A DNA stretch of 64,000 bases from UBA1181 sp045226255 (GCA_045226255.1 JBGVCG010000002.1:1-64000), one strand, 5' to 3'; counted from the stretch's first letter, positions 44,634-52,930 are shown. Notes: generated by a model not told the origin, from the sequence alone. Translations and numbers: made by a program.

Positions 44634-44689
44634 GAAAGAGGGTGTATCATGTGTGAACTTCGCAAGTTGAACATGATACACCCTCTTTC
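44634..44689. terminator. Long near-perfect hairpin between convergent genes
   Basis: 19-base perfect arms GAAAGAGGGTGTATCATGT / ACATGATACACCCTCTTTC with an inner AACTT-CGC-AAGTT stem. It lies between guaA and the oppositely oriented proteinase gene. It probably works as a bidirectional terminator, though the arm length is unusual and it could be a remnant mobile repeat. Confidence 0.6.
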
Positions 44690-44707
44690 TATATCTTTCA
44701 GATAACC

Positions 44708-45598
44708 TTATTGCCTGATTACTTCTATGTTTCGTGTCCTTTGATGATTGGCCACGATTTTAATGATTGGGGTGTTTTCAAATGCGATCAAGTTCGCATG
44801 ATGGAAATTCAAAACCGCATCTTGCAATGATTGGTTTTCTTCTAAATCTTTTATGTTTAATCCAACTTCTTTTGCTTCATCTTTGCTTATATGTCTAGAA
44901 TGTTCTTTGGATATGTCGTTGTCAAAGAATTTTTTCATTATTTTCTTGACACAGTCTTTCTCATAGTGCTTCTCTAAGAATTTTGTCATCATCTCTTCTG
45001 TCATTGCTATGGATTGTTTGCATGAGAACAAAAATGTCGGACCATATTGAATTATTTTTTGCCATAAGATTTTTGATTCAGGTCTTGTTTTTATATCATC
45101 GACAGCTTGATCAAATTCTTTTAATACGGATTGACATGCAACACCTCCATATTGAGGGTCGAAAGGCCCTAAACAGGATTGCTTCCCCATGATAATCTCT
45201 TTGCATGATAATGAAATCATAGAACCTGCAGACATTGCCATTTGTGGGATGATGACTCTTATGTTGTCATCGAATATAGCATATAGATATTTGATGATCT
45301 GTTCAGTTGCGGCTGTAGCTCCTCCGGGAGTATGTAATATTAGATCCAAACCTTTGTCTTTCTCTTTCATGCCTTTGATGACATCCATGATGAAATTGAG
45401 GTCATTGTCACATATGCTAGAATTTCGGACAGTGGGGTGTGTTAAAAAACCCGAATAATATGATATTATGTTTCTCTTTGTAATGTCATGGATATCATTT
45501 AAATATTCATCATGTAGTGCAAATAGAGAATCGGGATTTAAGACTCGTCCATTAGGTGTTTGTACGAGGCATTTGTCTATAATATCTTTTCGAGACAT
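44708..45598 (-). CDS. ClpP-like serine proteinase, SDH_sah family
   Basis: 296 residues with the ClpP/crotonase-type core of the serine dehydrogenase proteinase family. LDLILHTPGGATAATEQIIK is the oxyanion region, VIIPQMAMSAGSMISLSCKE carries the probable nucleophile Ser123, and IIMGKQSCLGPFDPQYGG completes the family signature. No signal peptide or membrane helix, so cytoplasmic. Helical C-terminal half with EHSRHISKDEAKEVGLNIKD. Follows a small acidic gene on the same strand (9-base gap). AT-rich compared with guaA and parC, and located in what looks like an accessory island. Substrate unknown. Confidence 0.8.
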   Translation of the reverse strand: MSRKDIIDKCLVQTPNGRVLNPDSLFALHDEYLNDIHDITKRNIISYYSGFLTHPTVRNSSICDNDLNFIMDVIKGMKEKDKGLDLILHTPGGATAATEQIIKYLYAIFDDNIRVIIPQMAMSAGSMISLSCKEIIMGKQSCLGPFDPQYGGVACQSVLKEFDQAVDDIKTRPESKILWQKIIQYGPTFLFSCKQSIAMTEEMMTKFLEKHYEKDCVKKIMKKFFDNDISKEHSRHISKDEAKEVGLNIKDLEENQSLQDAVLNFHHANLIAFENTPIIKIVANHQRTRNIEVIRQ

Positions 45599-45607
45599 GT
45601 TGTTTTT

Positions 45608-45793
45608 TTATAAAATTGAAGTGCATTGAATGGTTTTGTCGTAGGCGGAATATTCTTCGAAATATCTTTGCTCGAAATACTGTTGCTCAAAATAATCCTT
45701 ATTATTTTCAGGCTTTTTTTCTACATCCTCGACTGTGTATTTTTTGTCTGTTATCAGATTGTATTTGTCTAATAACTCTTTGTCATCTTTCAT
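45608..45793 (-). CDS. Small acidic protein, unknown
   Basis: 61 residues from the ATG at 45793; an upstream in-frame ATG at 45829 would sit at the predicted transcription start and is not preferred. Rich in Glu, Asp, Lys and Tyr, with repeated DYFEQQYFEQRYFEEY. No membrane segment or known motif. Shares a promoter with the SDH_sah proteinase gene and may be its partner, which is inference from the tight spacing alone. Confidence 0.55.
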   Translation of the reverse strand: MKDDKELLDKYNLITDKKYTVEDVEKKPENNKDYFEQQYFEQRYFEEYSAYDKTIQCTSIL

Positions 45794-45833
45794 ATTCGTA
45801 GGGTTTTGAAAAAAACATATTCTAAACATTGTA

Positions 45834-45841
45834 CAAATATA
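45834..45841 (-). promoter_or_regulatory. -7 promoter element of the proteinase pair
   Basis: TATATTTG on the - strand; predicted start of transcription near 45827, 34 bases before the ATG at 45793. Confidence 0.5.
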
Positions 45842-45991
45842 CTAAATTTATTTTTCCCCACTTCGTTTTTCTGATTATTAACATGAGTTTTTAGATTGAA
45901 TGAAAAATTGCAGTTAAGTAAACTATCAAATTGTCTTATTTAGTTAGATTCACTTCTTCCTCCACAATTCTACCTTTCCGATAAAATATAC

Positions 45992-45999
45992 TATCTTTG
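45992..45999 (+). promoter_or_regulatory. -7 promoter element of the Q-motif gene pair
   Basis: TATCTTTG, exact TAnnTTTG, 42 bases before the ATG at 46041. Divergent from the proteinase promoter. Confidence 0.5.
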
Positions 46000-46040
46000 C
46001 TTTACTCTCGATCGACGAGTTGGTATTACTAAAAACGGTA

Positions 46041-46289
46041 ATGATTATGGAATGGATTTCTAATATTGATTGGAAGACAATGTTTGATGGTTGGGGGACT
46101 CAACTTATTGTGATAGTTGTCACCCTTGTAGTGGGTGGTGTAGGTTTCTATAAGAGGGGGAAGTCCTCTCAGACACAAAAGGCTGGTAATTATGCTAAAC
46201 AGAGGCAAGAAGTGAAAAACTCTGATAAAAAAAAAGTCTCCCAATCCCAAGAGGCTGGGGACGACGCAGACCAAACTCAAATTGGATAG
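46041..46289 (+). CDS. Small single-helix membrane protein with Q/AGD repeats
   Basis: 82 residues from the ATG at 46041; a TTG at 46020 and an ATG at 46047 are alternatives. Short N-terminus, one transmembrane helix (LIVIVVTLVVGGVGF), a basic anchor (YKRGK), then a polar tail with two copies of a Q-x-Q-x-AG motif: SQTQKAGNYAKQRQ and SQSQEAGDDADQTQ. The next gene starts 2 bases after the stop and has the same motif at its N-terminus. Not recognised as a known family. Confidence 0.65.
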   Translation: MIMEWISNIDWKTMFDGWGTQLIVIVVTLVVGGVGFYKRGKSSQTQKAGNYAKQRQEVKNSDKKKVSQSQEAGDDADQTQIG

Positions 46290-46291
46290 TT

Positions 46292-47356
46292 ATGCTGAAC
46301 AAACAAGAACAAAGTCAGATAGCGGGTGATGGTTGTGTACAAAATCAGTATTCGAATTGTACAATCAATAATAATTCATCAGATCCCACATTGATTCGAT
46401 CAATCGCACAAGAAATCGTTTCTAAGGAAATGCTTAATGTTTTTCGAATATGCACGGAAGATGCATTGAAAATAGCAAAACAGAGAGATGAATTTTTTGC
46501 GTCTGTATTAATTCCCCGTTTGGAAAAGGTTGAATCTGCAGTGACAGAACTAAGAGAACCAAAATTTCAAAATATGATTCAACAAGCCAGAGAGGTCGCT
46601 GCTCAAACTGATAGGAAGGAAGACTTTGATATGCTTTCGGAATTGCTCGTACATCATGTAGAGAACAGTAAGGACAGAATGTGTTATACGGCAATTAAAC
46701 AAGCTATTAATATCGTTGATCAGGTCGATTTAAAAGCACTGTGCTCTTTGACTGTTATAAATGGGATTTTGTCCTATTATCCAACTGCAGGTACAATAAG
46801 GAAAGGACTCGAGGATTTGAATTGTATATTTCAGTCCTTTTTGATGGAGGACCTCCCTTCTGATAGGAAATGGATGGATCATTTAGATGTATTAAAAGCT
46901 ATTCGGATATCAACTCTTAATTTGAATAGATTGGAACAGATTGTTTGGGCAAGGATGAATGGATATGCGTGTGTTGGTATAAAAAAGGATTCTGACGAAC
47001 ATCGTGAAGCTAATGAAATCATGGATGCAAATCAAATAAGCAGGTCGTATTTAGTTGCTAATGAGTGTATGGACGGGTATCTTCGATTTAGTATATGTAA
47101 CATGGATCGCGTTTATCCGGAATACAGGGATGCTGTTTCTCGTATTCTTAATTTGTATGAAAAGGCTGATTATTTGTTGGGTGTGGCTAGGAAGAATTTT
47201 GTGGAAATATGGGATTCTTATGATTCATTGAGGAAAATCAGGGTATGGTGGAATGCTATTCCTGCAGGTCTTGAACTTACTTCTGTTGGACGTGCTTTGG
47301 CAATCACAAATGCAAAAAGATTAGTTCCAACACTTCCCGACGTAAAAAATATATAG
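46292..47356 (+). CDS. Unknown helical protein with N-terminal Q/AGD motif
   Basis: 354 residues, no signal peptide or membrane helix. It starts with EQSQIAGDGCVQNQYSNC, matching the motif in the preceding membrane protein. A helical body follows: LIRSIAQEIVSKEMLNVFRI, LIPRLEKVESAVTELREPKF, then FDMLSELLVHHVENSKDRM and KQAINIVDQVDLKALCSLTV. It recalls the sporadically distributed LPO_1073/Vpar_1526-type proteins, an assignment from memory that should be searched. No catalytic motif seen. Two-gene operon with the membrane protein; the context (next to a dead hsdR fragment and a proteinase) suggests a mobile or defence-type island. Confidence 0.6.
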   Translation: MLNKQEQSQIAGDGCVQNQYSNCTINNNSSDPTLIRSIAQEIVSKEMLNVFRICTEDALKIAKQRDEFFASVLIPRLEKVESAVTELREPKFQNMIQQAREVAAQTDRKEDFDMLSELLVHHVENSKDRMCYTAIKQAINIVDQVDLKALCSLTVINGILSYYPTAGTIRKGLEDLNCIFQSFLMEDLPSDRKWMDHLDVLKAIRISTLNLNRLEQIVWARMNGYACVGIKKDSDEHREANEIMDANQISRSYLVANECMDGYLRFSICNMDRVYPEYRDAVSRILNLYEKADYLLGVARKNFVEIWDSYDSLRKIRVWWNAIPAGLELTSVGRALAITNAKRLVPTLPDVKNI

Positions 47357-47386
47357 TATATGTCTTGATTCAAATTGACTGGTATT

Positions 47387-47955
47387 ATGAGTAACCCCTT
47401 TACAGAAGACAGTCTTATACAAGCGGCGGCGGCCAACCTGCTCCATGATGAGTTGGGCTGGAAGACGGTATTCGCTTTTGACGAGGAGAAACTCGGTGAG
47501 AATGGCACATTGGGACGCACCAGCCATGCCGAGGTGGTGTTAGTGCGTTATCTGAAGGAGGCGCTCAGAAAATTCAACCCTTGGATCTCCACACAGTAGG
47601 CGGAAGAGGTTGAGAGGAAGATGGTGTTCCATCCTCCATGACTCTCTCGATGCTAATCAACGAGCAGAAGTATAACCTTATCAGAGATGGTGTGGAAGTC
47701 TCCTGCACCATGCCCAATGGCTCTGTGGAAAAACGGAAGGCTAAAGTCATAGACTTCAAGGACCCAGAGAGTTGCAGTTTTATCGCAGTGCGTGAACTGT
47801 GGATAATGGACAGTTGCTACAAGCAGAGAGACGATAATGTAGGCTATGTGAACGGACTGCCCCTGCTATTTGTGGAACTGAAGAACCACTATGCCCAAAA
47901 ATCGGTTGAATTTTTTGATTACGTTCCTTTGGGGGAGAACACGGATGTCGGGTGA
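47387..47955 (+). pseudogene. hsdR: Fragment of type I restriction enzyme R subunit (hsdR)
   Basis: The N-terminal part of HsdR is clear: FTEDSLIQAAAANLLHDELG, then LGRTSHAEVVLVRYLKEALR, ending at an in-frame TAG (47597-47599). After a frame change the similarity resumes from 47638 with NEQKYNLIRDGVEV, FIAVRELWIMDS, VGYVNGLPLLFVELKN. It is lost at about 47886, where unrelated codons run to the stop at 47955. A complete HsdR has about 1000 residues, so only the first fifth remains, broken by a stop and a shift. No hsdM or hsdS is left beside it. Confidence 0.85.
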
Positions 47956-47994
47956 TGGTTACCGCACGAAAATTTTTTCGCCCCAACGCCTTCC

Positions 47995-48027
47995 TTTGCA
48001 ACTATTTCGTTTTTATTTGTACATTTG
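47995..48027 (+). promoter_or_regulatory. Promoter of the ion channel gene
   Basis: TTTG at 47995-47998 and TACATTTG at 48020-48027, spacing 21, both exact matches; the start codon follows 35 bases later. Confidence 0.75.
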
Positions 48028-48062
48028 CATATTTGATGTATTGAAATGTGTGACAGAATCTC

Positions 48063-48893
48063 ATGACAGATTTGAGAGATAAAATAAGGAAGATTTGTTC
48101 CAACAAGTGGTTTGAGTTGGTGATCACGATCATCATCATCGTGAATTCAGCCCTTATTGGATTGGAAACGTATGTGAAATCCGATACCATTTCACGGGTG
48201 CAGGATATTATCTTAGGCGTTTTCACCGTAGAAATCATCATGCGTTTCATTGCGGCGAAGGATGTGCGGAGTTTCTTCCGTAGCGGTTGGAACCTCTTCG
48301 ATTTGAGCTTGGTGATAATCGGTTATGTGCCGGATTCGTTGATGCCGAACTCCTCCGCCATGATGGCCCTCCGTGTGTTGCGTGTGCTCCGTGTGTTGCG
48401 CCTGCTTCGGGCCTCCAAGGAGATCAAGCTGATCGTCACGGTCTTGCTGAAATCGATCACATCCATGTTTTGCAATATGCTCCTGTATCTAATCTTCATC
48501 TACTTATTCGCCATCATCGGTGTCGGCCTTTTCCGTATGCCCGACCCGCAGACGTTGAGCGGCGAGGAGTTGGTGCGGTATGAGGAGTATAAGCGTATCG
48601 CACCTAACAACCCGGATAACTCGTCCGACCCGTACGGATCCCTGGACGAGGCTATGTTCTCGCTTTTCCGTGTCATGACGGGTGAGGATTGGACCGACCT
48701 GCGCTATAACTTGGTGACGGCAAGCGAGATGGGTATCATCAAGACGCCAACCGTGGTGGTGACGCTCTTCCATGTCTTTTGGTTTATCATCGCCGCCTTC
48801 CTGTTGCTGAACTTGGTTACGGGCGCCATCCTCAACAATTACCAGAAGGAAAGGAGCCGGCAGGATGTGCATGTGGACGAAGAGGATTCGTAG
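48063..48893 (+). CDS. Voltage-gated cation channel, single six-helix domain
   Basis: 276 residues with S1-S6. S1 is FELVITIIIIVNSALIGLET. S4 is ALRVLRVLRVLRLLRASKEI (about residues 102-121) with arginines every third position, a voltage sensor. S5 is MLLYLIFIYLFAIIGVGLF; the pore loop is EAMFSLFRVMTGEDWTDLRY. S6 is VFWFIIAAFLLLNLVTGAIL. The filter T206-G-E-D-W-T-D212 sits where NaChBac has TLESWAS and carries extra acidic residues. Such channels assemble as homotetramers in the inner membrane; sodium or calcium selectivity cannot be settled from sequence, but the filter leans to calcium. Short acidic C-terminus. Confidence 0.87.
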   Translation: MTDLRDKIRKICSNKWFELVITIIIIVNSALIGLETYVKSDTISRVQDIILGVFTVEIIMRFIAAKDVRSFFRSGWNLFDLSLVIIGYVPDSLMPNSSAMMALRVLRVLRVLRLLRASKEIKLIVTVLLKSITSMFCNMLLYLIFIYLFAIIGVGLFRMPDPQTLSGEELVRYEEYKRIAPNNPDNSSDPYGSLDEAMFSLFRVMTGEDWTDLRYNLVTASEMGIIKTPTVVVTLFHVFWFIIAAFLLLNLVTGAILNNYQKERSRQDVHVDEEDS

Positions 48894-48965
48894 CCATAGG
48901 CGTCCCTTTGCCTCGGTAAGTGTGTCGTTTTTGTAAATAAATGAATATTAAATAATTATTGGGTT

Positions 48966-49442
48966 ATGAGACGATTATTACTTTGTGTGTCATTGTTTCT
49001 TTCTCCAGTTTGTTTCCAAAGTCTACTTGCGAAAGGTTTGGATATGTTGGTTGTCGAACTGAAGTCGGATACATCTTACAATTTTTCGTTGAATGTTCCT
49101 CCCCGTTTTATGCTGAACGATGGGCGATTGGAGGTGGAGGGAGATCTGAATACCAGCTTTGCTGTGTCGGATGTCCGTCAAGTCTATTTCGCACCGTCCG
49201 CTGAGGTGGGAGTTTCTAAGGTGGATGGACGAGGTGATGTCACCATCTCCTATGTGGATAATAGCCGTTTGCAGGTCAATGGAGTTAATCCGGACGCTAA
49301 GGTCTGCTTGTATACAGTGGACGGAAAACTGCTCGGAGAGAAATCGGCGAGCGGAGACGTTGTGGAGGTTCAGTTGCCTAATGTGGCGGGAATCTATATG
49401 TTGCAGGTGAATGGTAGAACGTTTAAAGTCAGGAAGAGATGA
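48966..49442 (+). CDS. Short type IX cargo: signal peptide, small domain, sorting domain
   Basis: 158 residues. Signal peptide (LLLCVSLFLSPVCFQSLLA), about 60 residues (LDMLVVELKSDTSYNFSLNV ... SDVRQVYFAPS), then a complete type A C-terminal sorting domain (SRLQVNGVNPDAKVCLYTVD, GKLLGEK, NVAGIYMLQVNGRTFKVRKR). The passenger is smaller than the sorting domain, which is unusual. The segment VVELKSDTSYNFSL resembles short secreted Bacteroidales proteins whose function is not known. Stop overlaps the next ATG (ATGA). Confidence 0.75.
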   Translation: MRRLLLCVSLFLSPVCFQSLLAKGLDMLVVELKSDTSYNFSLNVPPRFMLNDGRLEVEGDLNTSFAVSDVRQVYFAPSAEVGVSKVDGRGDVTISYVDNSRLQVNGVNPDAKVCLYTVDGKLLGEKSASGDVVEVQLPNVAGIYMLQVNGRTFKVRKR

Positions 49443-50983
49443 AAAAAGGATTACTATTTTGTGGCGCATTGATGCTTTCCCTGGCGGGCCAGGCGGAGTC
49501 AATTTTGCGTGTTGAGTTTACGGATGGTACTTTTACGGACTATAGAGGGGACAAGATTGCAAACGTCACTTTCGAGGAGACGAGCAAGTGCGGTCTGATT
49601 CAAGGGAAGCGATTCGTGGATCTGGGGCTGCCGAGTGGCTTGAAGTGGGCCACCTGCGACGTTGGCTCGGATGACGAGAATGCCAATGGTAGCAAGTTCG
49701 CTTGGGCATTGACCACTCCTACAACAGCGGATCAAGTTCCTTGGTCTGACTATAAATATTTTGACACGGAGAATAATGATGCACCGATGACGAAATATTG
49801 TGAAAATGAAAGGTTCGGCAAGGTCGATTCCCTTAATGTGTTGGAGCCTTCCGACGATGCGGCTTCCGTCCATTGGGGCGGCGAGTGGCGTATGCCGACG
49901 AAAGAGGAGGTGGAGGAGCTTGTCAGGGAGTGTAATATCTCTGCTGTCCGTGAAGCCAATCGGCTCGGTAATTTGTTCACTTCCGACAAGAATGGATATG
50001 AGTACGTCTCTTTGTTTTTCCCTTATCCTAGCCACCTGTCCAATTATTGGACTTCCTCGCTGTATGAGACGAGTAGCGTCATGGCCTATTACTATCAAAT
50101 GGAAGATTTCTTTGGAAGCTATACTCCTTCGGTGTCCATAGGGCCCAAGGGGGCAGGGAGAGGCTCTACATGTTATGTTAGAGCCGTGTCCACGTCCAAT
50201 AACATAGAAAAGGATCCTACGGTGGTTATCCACCTGAAGAATGGCGGCGTGGAGGAATATCTTTCCGCGCAAGTGAAGGACCTCTTTTTCTATGATTCGG
50301 AAGCATCCTCCACAAGCCAGGAGACCGGCTCTTTGGATGGCTATGGGTATGTCGATTTAGGCTTGAGCGTCTTGTGGGCGACCCATAACGTAGGTGCCTC
50401 TTCGCCAGCAGGAAGAGGAGGATTGTACGCTTGGGGCGAGACGGAGGAGGAAGTGGGCGATACTTCTGTCTTGTATCCTACGGCGTATTCGGCTCTCCAG
50501 TATAAGTATTCGTTGGATGATAAGATTGACTCTGTTTCCAAATATTGTGTCGTGGATACTTTCGGTGTCGTGGATAATCTGGTGCGGCTTGAGGCGTCGG
50601 ATGATGCCGCCAGTGTGAATTGGTCATCTAAATGGAGAATGCCTACCGTTGAAGAGTTGAACGAGCTGATGGAGAATTGCTCAGTTCTTTTCACGGACGA
50701 TTATGAGGGCACTGGTATCAGTGGCATATTGTTGACCAGTAAGGTGCCGGGATATACCGACCGATCTATTTTCTTGCCGGGAAATGGCTATATCCAGTAT
50801 GAACAAAAACCGACTGACGCAGAGGGTAAAGAATTGGCCGATCCATATTATTGGTCTTCTTCTTTGTGTGAGGCTCGTTGTTGGCTTGCATGGCAAATGA
50901 CCTTTTCGCTGAATCGTGGGTGGGAAGAGATAACTTTCCCAAGAACCATCGGTGCATCGATACGTCCCGTGGCAGATAAGTGA
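49439..50983 (+). CDS. Secreted protein with two FISUMP-type domains
   Basis: 514 residues with a signal peptide (LLFCGALMLSLAGQAES). Two homologous halves of the FISUMP (Fibrobacter succinogenes major paralogous) type. The first, about 55-255, has FVDLGLPSGLKWATCDVGSD, DAASVHWGGEWRMPTKEEVE and YWTSSLYE. The second, about 300-510, has GYVDLGLSVLWATHNVGASS, GLYAWGETE, DAASVNWSSKWRMPTVEELN and YYWSSSLCE. Short linkers begin with LRVEFTDGTFTDY and VVIHLKNGGVEEY. Extracellular, role unknown. No type IX sorting domain at its end. Translationally coupled to the short cargo gene upstream. Confidence 0.8.
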   Translation: MKKGLLFCGALMLSLAGQAESILRVEFTDGTFTDYRGDKIANVTFEETSKCGLIQGKRFVDLGLPSGLKWATCDVGSDDENANGSKFAWALTTPTTADQVPWSDYKYFDTENNDAPMTKYCENERFGKVDSLNVLEPSDDAASVHWGGEWRMPTKEEVEELVRECNISAVREANRLGNLFTSDKNGYEYVSLFFPYPSHLSNYWTSSLYETSSVMAYYYQMEDFFGSYTPSVSIGPKGAGRGSTCYVRAVSTSNNIEKDPTVVIHLKNGGVEEYLSAQVKDLFFYDSEASSTSQETGSLDGYGYVDLGLSVLWATHNVGASSPAGRGGLYAWGETEEEVGDTSVLYPTAYSALQYKYSLDDKIDSVSKYCVVDTFGVVDNLVRLEASDDAASVNWSSKWRMPTVEELNELMENCSVLFTDDYEGTGISGILLTSKVPGYTDRSIFLPGNGYIQYEQKPTDAEGKELADPYYWSSSLCEARCWLAWQMTFSLNRGWEEITFPRTIGASIRPVADK

Positions 50984-51008
50984 TAATCATCTAAATGTAT
51001 AGTGTATC

Positions 51009-52895
51009 ATGAAGAAGTATTTAATTTTAAACGTTTTCATGCTCTGTGCGGCTCTTTCGTTCTCACAGGGTGATGTGACTTTGGGCATGCGTATCGCTGC
51101 CTTGCGTTATCCGGAGGTGGGTGTGCCACAAAACGACCTCATGCCAGTGGTGGTGAGCGGTAAAATCGGTTTTGTCAATCGTGACGGAGAGGTGGCCTTG
51201 CCTCCTACCTACGACAAGGAGAGGGAGATCGAGACGTATCGTTTCCGCGATGGTCTTATGATCGTGAAGAAGAACGGCAAGTATGGCTACTTGAACACGA
51301 AGCTGGAGGAGGTGATCCCTTGCCAGTTCGAGGAGGCTAGACCGTTCGATGACGGATTGGCCGCTGTGAAGAAAGATAAGATGTGGGGATTCATCGATAA
51401 GAAGGGCGAGAATGTGATACCTTTCGGCTACAAGAGGGTATGCTCCTTCTCTTTCGGTATGGCTGCCGTGGTAGGTGATGTGGATTCCATCGGTTTCATC
51501 GATAAATTCGGCATCATGACTATCCCTTGCCAATTTGACAACGTGGGTCAGCCTGCCTTTATGGAGGATGGCCGTTGCGCTGTGAGGAAGAATGGCGTGG
51601 GTGTCTTCATCGATAAGAGAGGAGAGATTATCGGTAATATGTCGGAAGGTGACGCTGAACCTCAGCTGACTAAGCCCGTCTTGAAAAGTGCGAAGGATGA
51701 ATTCTCCATGGCTTCTTACCAATTGGCGGAGACTCCATACGACGATGCGTGGCCGTTTGTGGATGGTTACTCCATCGTGATGAAGAAAGAGGGTAACGAA
51801 AAGCGTTTCGGTGTGGTTTCCATCAAGGGCAAAGAGGTGGTTCCTTGCTCGTTCGACCAAATCGCTGGTCCGTTCAGAGGACCTGTATCCTATTTCATCA
51901 TCAAGAAATCAACAGGCTATGGTGCCTACGATGTGGATGGAAAGGAGATCCTCCCTTGCGAATATCAGTCTATCGGCAAGGAGGGTAGCCAATTGATCAT
52001 GATTGAGAAGGACGGCAAGAAGGGTTTTGCGGATGCCTCCGGTAAGGTGGTGATCCCTTGCCAATTCGAAGATGCCCGTCCGTTCAACGCGGCTAACGTG
52101 ACCGCTGTGGAGGAGAAGAAGAAGGATAAGATGGTTTGGAACTTCATCGACCGTACCGGTAAGGTGATCGCTTCCCCTGCTTATGACGATGCGCTTGCCT
52201 TCGTGAACGGTGTATGCCCTGTGCAAAGAAAAGGCAAATGGGGCTTTGTGAACGAGTCGTTGAAGGAGATCTCTTCGTTGAAATATGAATATACTTTCTC
52301 TGACATCAGGGAGAAATGGTCATACCTCCGCTCTTTGCCGGGCGACCCTATTCCAGTATCACGTGCCGGCAAGTACGGCTTCATCGACATGAAGGGCAAG
52401 GAGGTGATCAAGTGCCAGTACGATGAGGCGCTCGCCTTCCGCAATGGCTTGGCTAGGGTGAAGATGAACGGTGCTGTGACCTACATAGACAAGAAGGGTC
52501 AGGTGGTGGATAACCAAACCCCTGCCAATCGTAAGAGCATCCGCCAATCCATGGATGAGCAACCTGTCGTTACGAAGGAGAAGAACGGTATGAAGGCGCT
52601 TGTCTTGGAGAGCGACGAGACTGCTGGCGAGCAGGTCACTCCATACATCTTCGACGACCTTGGTGCTAATTATATCGATGGCTTGGCACCGGTGAAGGTG
52701 GTAGGCAAGTGGGGTCTGATCAATGCCAAGGGCGAGATCGTTGTCCCTTGTATCTACGACGGCGTCGAGATCAGCGAGCAGGGCACGGCTATCGTCCGTG
52801 TAGGCTCGAAGAAGGGCTTCATCAACAAGATGGGTGAATCCTTGTTGCCTCTTTCCAATGCGGGTAAGGCACAGTGGATACCGATTCGTCGTTAA
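51009..52895 (+). CDS. Secreted WG-repeat protein
   Basis: 628 residues with a signal peptide (LILNVFMLCAALSFS). It consists of about ten WG (KWG) repeats, e.g. GKIGFVNRDGEVALPPTYD, GKYGYLNTKLEEVIPCQFEE, KMWGFIDKKGENVIPFGYK, GKWGFVNESLKEI, GKYGFIDMKGKEVIKCQYDE, GKWGLINAKGEIVVPCIYDG. Each is a small beta unit, together probably a solenoid or propeller-like scaffold. Function not known. 25 bases after the FISUMP gene and 35 before priA, same strand. Confidence 0.88.
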   Translation: MKKYLILNVFMLCAALSFSQGDVTLGMRIAALRYPEVGVPQNDLMPVVVSGKIGFVNRDGEVALPPTYDKEREIETYRFRDGLMIVKKNGKYGYLNTKLEEVIPCQFEEARPFDDGLAAVKKDKMWGFIDKKGENVIPFGYKRVCSFSFGMAAVVGDVDSIGFIDKFGIMTIPCQFDNVGQPAFMEDGRCAVRKNGVGVFIDKRGEIIGNMSEGDAEPQLTKPVLKSAKDEFSMASYQLAETPYDDAWPFVDGYSIVMKKEGNEKRFGVVSIKGKEVVPCSFDQIAGPFRGPVSYFIIKKSTGYGAYDVDGKEILPCEYQSIGKEGSQLIMIEKDGKKGFADASGKVVIPCQFEDARPFNAANVTAVEEKKKDKMVWNFIDRTGKVIASPAYDDALAFVNGVCPVQRKGKWGFVNESLKEISSLKYEYTFSDIREKWSYLRSLPGDPIPVSRAGKYGFIDMKGKEVIKCQYDEALAFRNGLARVKMNGAVTYIDKKGQVVDNQTPANRKSIRQSMDEQPVVTKEKNGMKALVLESDETAGEQVTPYIFDDLGANYIDGLAPVKVVGKWGLINAKGEIVVPCIYDGVEISEQGTAIVRVGSKKGFINKMGESLLPLSNAGKAQWIPIRR

Positions 52896-52930
52896 TGGAT
52901 AGGGCGTTTATGCCTTTGTGATTTGAGGAG

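Noticed and set aside
44634..47955. Island as an integrated phage or conjugative element
   Set aside because: No integrase, transposase, relaxase or flanking direct repeats could be found.
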